A stretch of DNA of 62,559 bases from an uncultured Bacteroidia bacterium (GCA_902780175.1 CACZEU010000001.1:1-62559), one strand, 5' to 3'; positions 16,626 to 26,682 are shown, numbered from the stretch's first letter. Notes: a model not told the origin generated them from the letters alone. Program-made: numbers and translations.

Positions 16626-18245
16626 ATGAAAACGTACGCCCGTCTCCTCTGTCTCCTGTTCCTTGCCGCCTGCCAGTCGGCGGGGGAGGACCTCGTAAAG
16701 GCCTTCGTGGACCATTTCGAGGTGGACGGGCGCACCATACAGTCAGGAAAACTCGCGAACTCGATCGACCCGGCGTCCCTTGAGATAACGGTGGTGTTTT
16801 CCTCCCCGGTCAATCTCTCAAAGATGAACGGGGACAAACTGTATCTTAACGGGTACGACGGCAAACTGTCCATCGTTGCAGGGCCTACGGAAGAGTCGGT
16901 CGTCGTCAAGCCCGAATCGCCACTGGAACACTTCCGGCGCTATTCCCTGGTCCTGGAGAAGGGCGCCAACCTGGGCGTCAGGCTGATTGACGAATACTCA
17001 CTTAACATCGTCACGTCCTACGACCCCTCCGACAAATTCCCCCGCATTCCCGACGAGGAGCTCCTGACGCTCGTCCAGCGGCAGACTTTCAAGTATTTCT
17101 GGGACTACGCGCACCCGGTGAGCGGACTTGCGCGCGAGCGGCTCGGGTCCGGCGAGACCGTCACCTCCGGAGGTTCGGGATTCGGCATAATGTGCCTTCC
17201 CGTGGCCGTGGAACGGGGATTTGTGAGCCGCGCCGAAGCCGCGGAGCGCCTGCGCACCATAACGGGATTCCTCAAGAACAAGGCGGTGCGGTATCACGGG
17301 GCGTTCCCCCACTGGCTCAACGGCACAAGCGGCGCCACCATACCCTTCAGCGCCAACGACAACGGCGGCGACCTCATCGAGACCGCATTCCTCATCCAGG
17401 GACTGCTGGCGGCGGCGGGCTACTTCGACCGGCCGGAAGAGGCCGGCATCCGGGAGGATATCGACGCCATCTGGCGCGACGTGGAATGGGACTGGTACAC
17501 CCGCGGCGGCCAGGATGTCCTCTACTGGCACTGGTCCCCCGACAAAGGCTGGGCGATGAACATGCAGATTAACGGCTGGAACGAGGGCCTGATCACTTAC
17601 GTGCTTGCCGCATCCTCCCCCACACATCCCGTCAAGGCCTCGGTCTATCACAACGGCTGGGCGCGCGTCGGCGGCATGCGCAACGGGCGCAAGTTCTACG
17701 ACATCACGCTGCCGCTGGGAAGCGACCTGGGCGGGCCGATGTTCTTTGCGCATTATTCCTTCCTCGGTCTCGACCCCCGGGGGCTCAAGGACCAATACGC
17801 AGACTACTGGGAGCAGAACGTAGCCCACGCACGCATCAATCATGCCTATTGCGCCGCCAATCCCAAGCATCACGCAGGCTATTCTGCCACTTGCTGGGGG
17901 CTTACCGCAAGCGACATTTCGGGCGGCTATACGGCCTCCTCTCCGACCAACGACCGGGGCACCATAGCACCCACGGCAGCACTGGCTTCGATGCCATATA
18001 CGCCCGCGGAAAGCCTTGACGCAATGCGCTCATTCTATTACACTTACGGCGACAGGTTATGGAGCGATTACGGCTTCCGGGATGCCTTCTGCCTGGACGC
18101 CGCATGGTTCGCCGGAAGCTACATCGCCATCGACCAGGGACCCATCGTAGTGATGATCGAAAACTACCGGAGCGGCCTGCTCTGGGACTGCTTCATGAAG
18201 CACCCGGACGTGACCTCCGGACTGGCCGTCCTGGGCTTCGAATAA
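16626..18245 (+). CDS. GH144-like glucanase with N-terminal Ig-like domain, lipoprotein
   Basis: A 539-residue lipoprotein (lipobox FLAAC). Residues about 25-135 form a bacterial Ig-like domain. From about 140 there is a PF10091/GH144-type domain with the same landmarks as the protein at 9817: ARERLGSGETVTSGGSGFG, NDNGGDLIETAFLIQGLL, WDWYTRGG, ITYVLAASSPTHP and AIDQGPIVVMIENYR. It probably cuts the same class of beta-glucan at the cell surface, while the GH3 finishes inside. Its ATG lies at the end of the T-tract of a strong terminator, so expression must come from readthrough or from an unseen start. It is the last gene of the PUL. Confidence 0.82.
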   Translation: MKTYARLLCLLFLAACQSAGEDLVKAFVDHFEVDGRTIQSGKLANSIDPASLEITVVFSSPVNLSKMNGDKLYLNGYDGKLSIVAGPTEESVVVKPESPLEHFRRYSLVLEKGANLGVRLIDEYSLNIVTSYDPSDKFPRIPDEELLTLVQRQTFKYFWDYAHPVSGLARERLGSGETVTSGGSGFGIMCLPVAVERGFVSRAEAAERLRTITGFLKNKAVRYHGAFPHWLNGTSGATIPFSANDNGGDLIETAFLIQGLLAAAGYFDRPEEAGIREDIDAIWRDVEWDWYTRGGQDVLYWHWSPDKGWAMNMQINGWNEGLITYVLAASSPTHPVKASVYHNGWARVGGMRNGRKFYDITLPLGSDLGGPMFFAHYSFLGLDPRGLKDQYADYWEQNVAHARINHAYCAANPKHHAGYSATCWGLTASDISGGYTASSPTNDRGTIAPTAALASMPYTPAESLDAMRSFYYTYGDRLWSDYGFRDAFCLDAAWFAGSYIAIDQGPIVVMIENYRSGLLWDCFMKHPDVTSGLAVLGFE

Positions 18246-18275
18246 CGCCTCCCACACGCACAGAATTGCATTTTT

Positions 18276-18309
18276 CGGAAGTTTTTCATACAACTTCCGT
18301 ATTTTTTTT
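18276..18309 (+). terminator. Intrinsic terminator after the PUL
   Basis: CGGAAGTT (18276-18283) pairs with AACTTCCG (18292-18299) around an 8-nt loop; a run of eight T follows at 18302-18309. Confidence 0.88.
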
Positions 18310-18311
18310 GT

Positions 18312-18318
18312 TACTTTG
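18312..18318 (+). promoter_or_regulatory. Near-consensus -7 box ahead of the first fimbrial locus
   Basis: TACTTTG lies 14 bases before the ATG at 18333 and differs from TAnnTTTG by one missing base. It follows the terminator directly. No clear -33 box is seen. Confidence 0.35.
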
Positions 18319-18332
18319 TAAGTTCAGGACAT

Positions 18333-20066
18333 ATGCCCATGAAAACAAAGTTAGCAATAGTTATTCTGATTCTCCTGTCGAGTATCGCCTTGTCGGCACA
18401 GACAGACGACGCCCGCAGAGATTCCGCGGAGCGCGCCCAGAGGCAGCTGGACTCCCTGCGAAGGAATTCCATCTCCCTGGGTACCAACCTGTTCTACTGG
18501 GGAAGCGCGACCCCGAACGCCCACTTCTGGATCCCCCTTGGCAACAACATCACCGTCGGGATGGTCGGAGGCCTCAAGCCCTGGCCCCGCTGGGCTCCCT
18601 GGGACAACGACCCCAAGATTGACAGCAAGTGGCGCCACTTCGCCGTCGTCCCCGGCCTGCGCTGGTGGCCCAAGTACAACTACAGCGGCCTCTGGCTGGG
18701 TGCAGACCTCCTCTGGACCCACTACAACGTAGGCGGAGTCACCTTCCCCCTCGGCCTGTACCCCGAGGTGCGGGAGAACCGCCTGCAGGGAGACTTCCTC
18801 GGCCTGGGCATCAACATCGGTTATTCCTGGTGGCTCAGCAAGCACCTGCGCCTTGAACTGGAAGCCGGCCTCGCGGCGGGATACAACACCGCCGACCGCT
18901 ACCAGTGCGCATGGTGCGGCGCCAACCTCGGCAAGACCAGCGGCCCCGCCATCGTCCCCAAACTCGGCCTCAACCTGGCATACAACTTCTTCAAGGAGAA
19001 GGCTATAGAGCCCTCGGAGCCCACTCCCCAGCTGGATACCATCAAGGCACCCGAGCCCGTGGAACCTCCGGCAGCCTTCGCCCCGGTGCTCGCCCTGGCA
19101 GAGGACTGGAAGGGCATCGCCGGCCAGCTCGAGAAGGACCACCCGGTGCTCCGTCCCTCCAGCGAATACCGCCCGTACACCCCCGACCGCATCCTCCGCA
19201 AGGAAGAATCGCCCCTGTACGTATTCTTCGAGCTGGACAAGTCAAAGCTCCTGCGCGAGTTTGACGAACCCACCGCAAAGGGCCCCATGGCACACCGCAA
19301 CAACGGCCCCGTGCTCGACGAAATCATGGACATCACCTCGAAGATCCTCGCCGACACCACCAGCAGCGTCACCAAGATACAAATCATAGGTCTGGCATCC
19401 GTGGAAGGCACGCCCAGACACAACAAGGCCCTGTCCGACGCCCGTGCCGTTGCGCTCCAGCGCTATATCCAGGAGCGCCTGTCCATCTCCGACGACATGT
19501 TCGACACCGTCGGCGGCGGCGCGGCCTGGACCGAATTCCGCGACGAGATCAACGACCTCGTGCTGCAGGGAGGCGGAGCAGGCCTGAGCAAGGATCAGCT
19601 GCAGGCCGTCATCGACCTCATCGACTCCGAACCCGACCCGGCCCGCCGCGAGCAGAAACTCAAGAAGATGGAAGGCGGCAAGGTGTTCAAGCTCCTGCGC
19701 GAGAACGTCCTCGCCGACCAGCGTAACTCCGGTTACCTCCGCATCTACTACGACTACGTGCCCGACAATTCCGCCCGCGAGATCAACGAGGCCATAAGGT
19801 TGCTCGAGCAGAAAGAGTACACCGCCGCACTCGGCGCCCTGGAGGCCAAGAGGGACGATCCCCGCAGCCTCAACGCCTATGCCGTAGCCCTGTTCTACAA
19901 CGGCCGCGAGGCCGAAGCCCTGGAGATACTGCGGAAGGCCGCTCCCACCGATGAGAGCGCTGCCCGCAACCTAGCCAGCCTCGAGGAAATCGCCCGCCAG
20001 AAGGCCGCCTACGACAAGTATCTGAAGGATATGGAAGAATATGCCAACTTAAAGTACTCGAAGTGA
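18333..20066 (+). CDS. DUF3575 outer-membrane protein with OmpA-like C-terminal domain
   Basis: A 577-residue protein; a second ATG (18339) is also possible. The signal peptide ends ALSAQ. Residues about 30-215 are a DUF3575-type beta-barrel rich in Trp/Tyr (ISLGTNLFYWGSATPN ... WWLSKHLRLELEAG). A Pro/Glu linker leads to a region from about 290 with the OmpA-like pattern VFFELDKSKL ... IGLASVEGTPRHNKALSDARAVALQRYI. The C-terminus (about 470-577) is helical and TPR-like. Such proteins commonly open Bacteroidales fimbrial loci; the exact role in pilus export or anchoring is not known to me. Its TGA overlaps the next ATG by one base. Confidence 0.8.
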   Translation: MPMKTKLAIVILILLSSIALSAQTDDARRDSAERAQRQLDSLRRNSISLGTNLFYWGSATPNAHFWIPLGNNITVGMVGGLKPWPRWAPWDNDPKIDSKWRHFAVVPGLRWWPKYNYSGLWLGADLLWTHYNVGGVTFPLGLYPEVRENRLQGDFLGLGINIGYSWWLSKHLRLELEAGLAAGYNTADRYQCAWCGANLGKTSGPAIVPKLGLNLAYNFFKEKAIEPSEPTPQLDTIKAPEPVEPPAAFAPVLALAEDWKGIAGQLEKDHPVLRPSSEYRPYTPDRILRKEESPLYVFFELDKSKLLREFDEPTAKGPMAHRNNGPVLDEIMDITSKILADTTSSVTKIQIIGLASVEGTPRHNKALSDARAVALQRYIQERLSISDDMFDTVGGGAAWTEFRDEINDLVLQGGGAGLSKDQLQAVIDLIDSEPDPARREQKLKKMEGGKVFKLLRENVLADQRNSGYLRIYYDYVPDNSAREINEAIRLLEQKEYTAALGALEAKRDDPRSLNAYAVALFYNGREAEALEILRKAAPTDESAARNLASLEEIARQKAAYDKYLKDMEEYANLKYSK

Positions 20067-21109
20067 TGAAAAAGTTCCTCAGCATATTCTGCATCGCACT
20101 TGCATGCCACAGCTGCTGCCTCGTCGACGAAGACCTCAGCGGCTGCCCCGACGAATACTCCATCGAATACGAAATGCGCCTCGTGACCAACGTCCAGACG
20201 GAAATCAACACCGTCCTTGGCCTGGAGGCCGACATCCACGTAGCCAAGGCCCTCCGCAACTACCTCAAGGACATCTTCTCCGACTTCGCCCACGACGTAG
20301 ACCTCTCGTTCTACGACTACTACGAGCCGCGCCCCGTCCTGGAGCACTTCAGCGACATCATGGACGCCAACCAGACCAGTTACACCCTGCATCTGCCTGT
20401 GCGTGAATACATGCATCTGGCCGTGGCCAACATCGCCGACAACCACCTCGTGGACCTCGAAGACGAGGAAGCCTGCGGCACTTCGCGCCTCCTGCAGAGC
20501 GTCCCGGACGAGAACAACGTCATCAAGACCCACAACACCGGCCTGTTCACCGCACGCCTCCCGATGAAGATCCTCGAGGGCGTCGACCAGAACTTTCTGG
20601 TGCAGCTGTATATGGCCAACTGCGCAACGGCGCTGGTGGTTGACAATGCCGCCGTCGGCACGCCCGAAATAAGCGGATTCAAGGCGTTCACCACCGGATT
20701 CGCAGACTCGTTCAACATTTCCGACAGCACCTACGTCTTCAACAAGAATCCCCTTGTGGAGGCCGACTTCGTCAAGGTGGAGGAAGGCTCGGAAAGCTGC
20801 TACGTCACAGTCCAGTTCCCTTCCAGGGAGCCCAATCCCGAGAGCAAGGTCGTCATTGAAACCACCGACCCCTTCATCGCCGAAAACGCTGACGAAGCCC
20901 TCTGGGAGTGGGTCGTTTACGTCACCCTGCCGGACGGTTCCATCACGGAGAGCCGCCTCGGACTCATCCAGCCCTTGCGCGCCGGACAGCTCAAGATCAT
21001 CCGCGTGCGCATCGGCGCAGACGGCATAGTCTATACCGACGACACTTCCGTCGGCGTATCCGCCACCCTGGACTGGAACCAGGCCGGCTCCCACATCATA
21101 CCGCTTTAG
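20066..21109 (+). CDS. FimB/Mfa2-like fimbrial anchor lipoprotein
   Basis: A 347-residue protein. The start MKKFLSIFCIALAC is followed by CCLVDEDLSGCP; the Cys lipid site followed by a short D/E stretch and CP is typical of Mfa2/FimB anchors. The body has alternating beta strands like a two-domain fimbrillin fold. In Porphyromonas gingivalis, Mfa2 and FimB stay in the outer membrane and hold and limit the pilus. It overlaps the DUF3575 gene by one base and precedes the stalk candidate by 29 bp. No other anchor candidate is seen before 49219, so it may serve both modules A and B. Confidence 0.72.
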   Translation: MKKFLSIFCIALACHSCCLVDEDLSGCPDEYSIEYEMRLVTNVQTEINTVLGLEADIHVAKALRNYLKDIFSDFAHDVDLSFYDYYEPRPVLEHFSDIMDANQTSYTLHLPVREYMHLAVANIADNHLVDLEDEEACGTSRLLQSVPDENNVIKTHNTGLFTARLPMKILEGVDQNFLVQLYMANCATALVVDNAAVGTPEISGFKAFTTGFADSFNISDSTYVFNKNPLVEADFVKVEEGSESCYVTVQFPSREPNPESKVVIETTDPFIAENADEALWEWVVYVTLPDGSITESRLGLIQPLRAGQLKIIRVRIGADGIVYTDDTSVGVSATLDWNQAGSHIIPL

Positions 21110-21138
21110 AAATTCAATTTAACAACTAATATAAAATT

Positions 21139-23301
21139 ATGGGTAAATTCATCAAAGTTTCTCTCGCAGGGGCGATAGTCCTTGCGGCAGCCGTTGCCTG
21201 CACCCCCAAAGAGGAGGTTTCAGACAACCCCGACTACAACCCCCAGACCAAGGAGGTCACCACCCAGTTCGTGCTGAGCGTCAACACCAGTTCGCCCCAG
21301 ACCAAGATGACCGCCACCAGCGTCCAGAAGGCCACCAACTTCCTCGGCATCAACGAGGCCCACGTGATGGCGTTCAAGACCGGCATGAGCACTACCGCTC
21401 TCACCACCGAGCCTTTCGTGCTCAAATCAAACATTGCCACCGACCGCGACTACGCCCTCGGAACCCTTTATTCCAACGGCTCCATCAACGCAGCCAACAA
21501 CGCCGCATCCAGCTCCAACCGCATCGTCCAGCTCAACGTCCCCGTGGATGTGGACGCAATGCTTTTCTATGGCAAGGCCATCAACGCCACCACGAGCAAC
21601 GCCACCGGCAAACTGACTTACGTTGTGGACAAGACCCCTTCCAACACCCATTTCGACCTGGTGAAGAGGCTTGAGAATGAGACCAACTACAAGCACACCG
21701 GAGACTTGATGGTTTTCATCATCAACCGTATCATCGGCACCGAAATCTCGGCAATGGGAACCAGTGACTCCTACACCGCTACCGGCGACCCCAAGGACCC
21801 CAAGGACGTTTATACCAATCTTCCCGCACTTTCCTGGAAAGATCTCGGAGCCAAATATGACGATGCTACTCAGCGTCCTACATTGACCGGCCTCGAGGAA
21901 ATCCTCGGCGCAGCATATTCCACCTTCACCAAGATCGAGAGCGGTGAATACCGTGCCGGTTCATCCGCAGCCATCAAGGGTATGATGACTTCCCTCATCG
22001 ATGTCGTCAAGACAGTCCAGAACGCTGAGCCTACCGGCAACGAAGAGGCCAATGCCTGCCGCCTGGCCGACCAGATTATGCTGCGCAAGGGACGTTACTT
22101 CACTGATGCCATGGAGTTCCAGGATGTTGGCACCATGAAAAGCAACGCTACTACAGCAGGCGCTATCACCGCGGCTGATTGGGACGCAAATTTCTCTGGT
22201 GTAACGAATATCACATCCTTCCCTCACACCCAGTTCGCCATCCCCGACGGAGCAGCCCAGCTGCGGTATGACGCCACTACCGGCAAGTTCGAGTATCTCG
22301 ATCCCAACCAGGCCCTCGCCAATCCCGGCAACACTTTCAACCCCAACAACTATCTCTATCCCGCCGAGATTGCATACTACGTCAACTCCCCTATCCGCAC
22401 CACCAGCCAGGACGTCACCACCAACGACTACCCCAACGGCGTAAATCCCTGGGATGATGACACTACCTCCGGCAACAAATGGGAAGTCAAGAGCTGGATG
22501 AACAACTCCAGGGTCCAGTCCAATACCCGCGGCATCGCCGTGCGCAACAACATCAACTACGGTGTAGCCCTGCTCGAGAGCAAGCTTGCCATCGGAAGCG
22601 GCTTCACCCACTTCAAGGATAACAAGGCAGCCAAGACCGGCGACGCCAACGACAACCTGATCCCCATCGACAACCACCACCTCACCTTTACCGGTGTCCT
22701 CGTGGGCGGCCAGATCAACACCGTGGACTGGCAGTTCCTCCCCAAGGCCACTACCGGCAGCGAGTTCACCTATGTAGTTTATGACGACGCCATCGCCAGC
22801 GGCACCATCCCCACCCCGACCGGCAGCGAGAACTACACCCTCGTGCTCGACAACTACAACAAGACCCTTGCAGATAACGCCCAGTCCTCCGTCAAGGTAG
22901 CCCTCGAGTTCAAGAACGAAGGCGACGCTTTCTGGGGCAAAGACAATCTCGTTCCCAAGGACGGCATCTTCTACCTTATCGCCGAACTGCCCGTCGCAAC
23001 CGCCACCAGCACTTCCGTCACCGCCCTGCCTGTATGGCCCGATGAGAGCAAATACGCCATCCCTCCCGTGTACGGTGTCGACAGCGAGGCTGTTCCCAGC
23101 GGCAAAGTCGCCGGCCACTCCAAGCAGATCAACCGCGTTTTCATCCAGAACTTCGTGACCTCCGCCACCTTCACCCTCGGAGAGGATTCCCTGAAGAATG
23201 CATACGTCACCGTTCCTAACCTCGCCAGCACCCAGATGTCCCTCGGTCTGTCCGTAGACCTCAAGTGGCATTCAGGATACACTTACAACATCTCCCTGTA
23301 A
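21139..23301 (+). CDS. Fimbrillin-like stalk subunit, module A (Mfa1-like)
   Basis: A 720-residue lipoprotein (signal ends AAAVAC). Early it has the block PQTKMTATSV...FLGINEAHVMAF, the usual start of the mature domain in Bacteroidales pilins. At the C-terminus come FTGVLVGGQ, VKVALEFKNEGDAFWGKDNL, RVFIQNFVTSATFTL and YVTVPNLASTQMSLGLSVDLKW. Each of these blocks is found in the module B protein at 32331, so the two are paralogues. Such subunits polymerise at the surface by strand exchange after protease trimming. First gene of module A. It is longer than P. gingivalis Mfa1 (about 560 residues). Confidence 0.75.
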   Translation: MGKFIKVSLAGAIVLAAAVACTPKEEVSDNPDYNPQTKEVTTQFVLSVNTSSPQTKMTATSVQKATNFLGINEAHVMAFKTGMSTTALTTEPFVLKSNIATDRDYALGTLYSNGSINAANNAASSSNRIVQLNVPVDVDAMLFYGKAINATTSNATGKLTYVVDKTPSNTHFDLVKRLENETNYKHTGDLMVFIINRIIGTEISAMGTSDSYTATGDPKDPKDVYTNLPALSWKDLGAKYDDATQRPTLTGLEEILGAAYSTFTKIESGEYRAGSSAAIKGMMTSLIDVVKTVQNAEPTGNEEANACRLADQIMLRKGRYFTDAMEFQDVGTMKSNATTAGAITAADWDANFSGVTNITSFPHTQFAIPDGAAQLRYDATTGKFEYLDPNQALANPGNTFNPNNYLYPAEIAYYVNSPIRTTSQDVTTNDYPNGVNPWDDDTTSGNKWEVKSWMNNSRVQSNTRGIAVRNNINYGVALLESKLAIGSGFTHFKDNKAAKTGDANDNLIPIDNHHLTFTGVLVGGQINTVDWQFLPKATTGSEFTYVVYDDAIASGTIPTPTGSENYTLVLDNYNKTLADNAQSSVKVALEFKNEGDAFWGKDNLVPKDGIFYLIAELPVATATSTSVTALPVWPDESKYAIPPVYGVDSEAVPSGKVAGHSKQINRVFIQNFVTSATFTLGEDSLKNAYVTVPNLASTQMSLGLSVDLKWHSGYTYNISL

Positions 23302-23316
23302 CCTCTGTCCGGACTC

Positions 23317-24984
23317 GTGAACGTAAGGAAAACTGTCACGTGTCTGGCCATAACGGCCCTTGTCTCCGGCGGGTGCCTCATGCGCCCGCTGGAGGACGGG
23401 GCTGATTATTCCCAGTACAACGACATTTCCCTCGCCCTGTCGCTCAAGTCGACGGGCGACGTTCCGCATGTCCAGACCAAGATGACTGCGGCCATTACCC
23501 AGGACGGCACCGGATTCCGCGGGATAGAAGAGGTGCATATCGTTCCGTTCCTGACGGAATCCGCCGCCCCGGTAAGCGCCGGCAACCCCAGGCTCGGAGG
23601 CACCAACGTCTATATCCAGAATCCCGTAATAGGCAAGACCTCCCTGGTTGCCAACAACAATTCACATCTTTACCCCGTCGTAAAGGTTCCCCTGTCCACC
23701 AACCGCGTGCTCGCATACGGGAAAACAATGGATTCCGGCAACGCCGCCACCAGACAGGGGAAGCATGTCAACGGCGTCCTGACGCCCTCGGGGCTGGACA
23801 ACCCCAGCACCACCGCCGACATTTCGTTCTGCCTGGAGCCCGTCCTTGAATCTTCAGACATAAGTTCGATAGACCAGGCGGCGGACGGCATGATCGCCGC
23901 CCTGAACGGCGTGGTCGAGGGCATGCGCGCCACGGAAGACCCCGAGATCATTGCCTTCCTCGACGCCTTCACCATACAGAACCGGATTGCGGCGTGTTCG
24001 TACCAGACGCTGTACCGCATCGAGCAGACCATACTCGGAGAACTCTCCCGGTACAACGGCTCCAATCCCGCCGCCATCAATGCGGTGATGGGAGTGCTCG
24101 CAGACCTCCAGACTGCCCGCAGCGCCGCCGGAAGCGGTTTCCCGTCTTCCTACGGCATTCCGGAAGGAGCCATCGGCATGTGGTGGAACGGCAACCGCTT
24201 CATAAAGGTCATCGACGGGGTGAACGTGTCGCTCGTACCCATGTCCGGCTACTGTTATCCGCCCAGCCTGTGGTACTACGCCAACAGCGCCGTCAAAACC
24301 TCCTCAAACGCAGACGTAACCGACCAGTACAAGCCCCAGAACCCCACCTGGGGAAGCATCCTGTCCTATTATTCCGACGGCACGTCCGTCAGTTCCGCGA
24401 CCAGGTCAGTCGCGATAGTGGACCAGATGCAGTACGGCAACGGGCTCGTGGAGTTCCGCTTCGTCGCACCCGACGCGAGCGCGGCGGCGGCAGCGGGATG
24501 CCCCCTCACCGGCATCATCATCGGAGACCAGAAGGACGTGGATTACAGTTTCGCGCCCAAGGCCTCGTCCGAGTTCCGTTTCATTTACGACAACAACATC
24601 AGCGGCGTCACGCTGGGAGGCACATCCCAGTATGTACAGCTCCTGGTGCTCCCCACCGCCGACGACCAGGCGGTACACTTTGCGCTGGAATTCCAGAACA
24701 ACACATCTTCTACGTTCCAGTGCCAGCAGGGCATCGTCTCTCCCGGCTGCAAATTCTATCTGGCCGGGGAACTCAAGCCCGGAGGCGGCACCAAGCCGGA
24801 TACCGAGAACATCGCCGGCGTATTCGACTCCGACCACAAGACTACCGTTTATATCAAAGTGGAGAACCTGGGCAACGCCTACAATGCCGTCCCCGACCTC
24901 CGCGACCCCCAGCTGGAACTGGGCGTCGTGGCGGAAATGGACTGGATACAGGTTGAACCCGGAGGAATCAAACTTCCGTTCTGA
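23317..24984 (+). CDS. Fimbrillin-like subunit 2, module A
   Basis: A 555-residue lipoprotein starting with GTG at 23317 (MNVRKTVTCLAITALVSGGC). The next ATG lies after the lipid Cys, so GTG is the only start that keeps the signal. It shares with the first subunit the TKMTAAITQ...GFRGIEEVHIVPF block and a C-terminal VYIKVENLGNAYNAVPDLRDPQLELGV pattern. It also has the block YCYPPSLWYYANSAVKTS, found nearly intact in the module B homologue (34563-36533). Probably a minor stalk or adaptor subunit. It follows the stalk gene by 15 bp. Confidence 0.7.
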   Translation: MNVRKTVTCLAITALVSGGCLMRPLEDGADYSQYNDISLALSLKSTGDVPHVQTKMTAAITQDGTGFRGIEEVHIVPFLTESAAPVSAGNPRLGGTNVYIQNPVIGKTSLVANNNSHLYPVVKVPLSTNRVLAYGKTMDSGNAATRQGKHVNGVLTPSGLDNPSTTADISFCLEPVLESSDISSIDQAADGMIAALNGVVEGMRATEDPEIIAFLDAFTIQNRIAACSYQTLYRIEQTILGELSRYNGSNPAAINAVMGVLADLQTARSAAGSGFPSSYGIPEGAIGMWWNGNRFIKVIDGVNVSLVPMSGYCYPPSLWYYANSAVKTSSNADVTDQYKPQNPTWGSILSYYSDGTSVSSATRSVAIVDQMQYGNGLVEFRFVAPDASAAAAAGCPLTGIIIGDQKDVDYSFAPKASSEFRFIYDNNISGVTLGGTSQYVQLLVLPTADDQAVHFALEFQNNTSSTFQCQQGIVSPGCKFYLAGELKPGGGTKPDTENIAGVFDSDHKTTVYIKVENLGNAYNAVPDLRDPQLELGVVAEMDWIQVEPGGIKLPF

Positions 24985-24993
24985 CAAGAAGGG

Positions 24994-26682
24994 ATGAAGA
25001 AGCTTAGACACATATTGAACTTCACCGTAATGCTCTTCCTGGCATTGCCGGCCGTTTCGTGCCGTCAATCCGCGCCCGAAGAAGATACGGCGGAGCTGTC
25101 CGTCAGCATCTACATCCCCGACCTCGTCGCCACCAAGGCGGAAACCGGCAGCGTCGGCGCCATTGCAAGCGAGAAAGTCTTCAGTTCCCTCCAGCTCTGG
25201 GTCTTCCTGCACGGGGGCACAAGTGACGGGCAGCCCGTGGGCTACAAGGGCTTCACGGCCGCTCAACTTACCGACACCGGCCTCCCGCATTCAGCCATTA
25301 CCCGCTTTGCGATGCCCCTGAGCCGGGAAATGTTCAACACCCTGAGCCAGGACGGGACCAGGGTCGATGTGTATGCGCTTGCCAACGCAGCCGACGCCAC
25401 CCTTGGAGAAGGCACGGCCCGCAGCGAACTCGAGGCCCTCGTCCTCAGCGGCTCCGCATTCGGCGTTTCGCCGCTTACGATGGCCGTTCCCGCCACCGGG
25501 ATCCCCATGTCCGGAGTGCTCAAGGAGGCACAGGTCACAGGAGGTTATCCCGTCCTCAACATCTCCACGGTCAACCTTACCAGGGCGGTTTCCAAAATCC
25601 GTTTCGTCTTCAGCCAGCAGGGCACGCCCGCGTCGGGTACCGACCCTGCGGTACCGAGGAATTCCGCCTGCGTGGTCAAGAGCATCAGTTTCGGCGGCAC
25701 GGCTACGGGCCACGACTGCCAGATCGCCGCATCCGAGAAACTGTTCACCACCCAAAAATACGGCACCACCGACAACCTGTTCGACATCGACGGCTACACG
25801 CCGCTGGCCGCCACCATTGCCGGAAACGGCGGTGCGCCGCTCATGTCCAACGCGGACATCACCATCTGCGCCGACCCGGAAAAACTGCTGTTCCGCAGCA
25901 CCGGGCACGAGACCGAAACCGCCCGGGAATACGAGAGCCGCCTCGACTCCGTCATCGTGGCCTCTTCCCAGTCGGGCCCCATCTACATCAGGGAAACCGA
26001 CAAGGTCATTTCCGGCACCATCACCTACAACACCGGGGACGAGGACCTCACGGCCACCTTCACCATGCCGTCCGACAACGTCCTCTCCCGCAACCATTCC
26101 TGGATCCTGTACGCCTACTTCGCAGAGGCCACGCGGACCCTTCAGTTCAAGATAGTGGTCCTTCCCTGGGACAAGACCACCTACACTCAGGACCACACCG
26201 TCGCTACCGTAAACGTCGTACGCCGTTTCACCATACCCGAAACGGACCCCGCCACGTTCACCAAGATACAGAATGCAGACGGTTACTACGACATCTTCTT
26301 CTGGCACACACTGGGCGGACAGCCCAACATCATAAAAGGGGACATCCTCATCGCCACGCCGATAGGACAGAAGATACACATCGTACCGGTTCCCGGCGCC
26401 CTCGAGGGACACACCGTGGTCGACGGCATATTCACCGTCACCCCAATGGTGAGCGTTATCTACCCGAACTACCTCAACATGGAAAACGGCAGGACCGAGG
26501 ACTGCCGCATCGAATACTCGATTTCGGTCGACCCCGGCACGCACACGGCGGCGGAACTGGAAGGCAACTACATCGACATCCACTTCTGCGTCGAAATCGG
26601 CGACAACGAGCGCTGGATCGACCTCGACACCGAGTCCATCGACTACTACAGGATAATACTCAAGCAGAACTGGGACGAATGA
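24994..26682 (+). CDS. Fimbrial minor subunit 3, module A
   Basis: A 562-residue lipoprotein (LPAVSC). Blocks shared with the module B paralogue at 36533 are PDLVATKAETGS, VFSSLQLWVF, YPVLNISTVNLTRAVSKIRFVF, YIRETDKVISGTITYN and RNHSWILYAYF. The LTRAVSKI/R pattern in the middle is seen in Mfa2/Mfa3-type minor pilins. It probably sits near the tip or base of the pilus. The stop overlaps the next start by four bases (ATGA). Confidence 0.7.
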   Translation: MKKLRHILNFTVMLFLALPAVSCRQSAPEEDTAELSVSIYIPDLVATKAETGSVGAIASEKVFSSLQLWVFLHGGTSDGQPVGYKGFTAAQLTDTGLPHSAITRFAMPLSREMFNTLSQDGTRVDVYALANAADATLGEGTARSELEALVLSGSAFGVSPLTMAVPATGIPMSGVLKEAQVTGGYPVLNISTVNLTRAVSKIRFVFSQQGTPASGTDPAVPRNSACVVKSISFGGTATGHDCQIAASEKLFTTQKYGTTDNLFDIDGYTPLAATIAGNGGAPLMSNADITICADPEKLLFRSTGHETETAREYESRLDSVIVASSQSGPIYIRETDKVISGTITYNTGDEDLTATFTMPSDNVLSRNHSWILYAYFAEATRTLQFKIVVLPWDKTTYTQDHTVATVNVVRRFTIPETDPATFTKIQNADGYYDIFFWHTLGGQPNIIKGDILIATPIGQKIHIVPVPGALEGHTVVDGIFTVTPMVSVIYPNYLNMENGRTEDCRIEYSISVDPGTHTAAELEGNYIDIHFCVEIGDNERWIDLDTESIDYYRIILKQNWDE

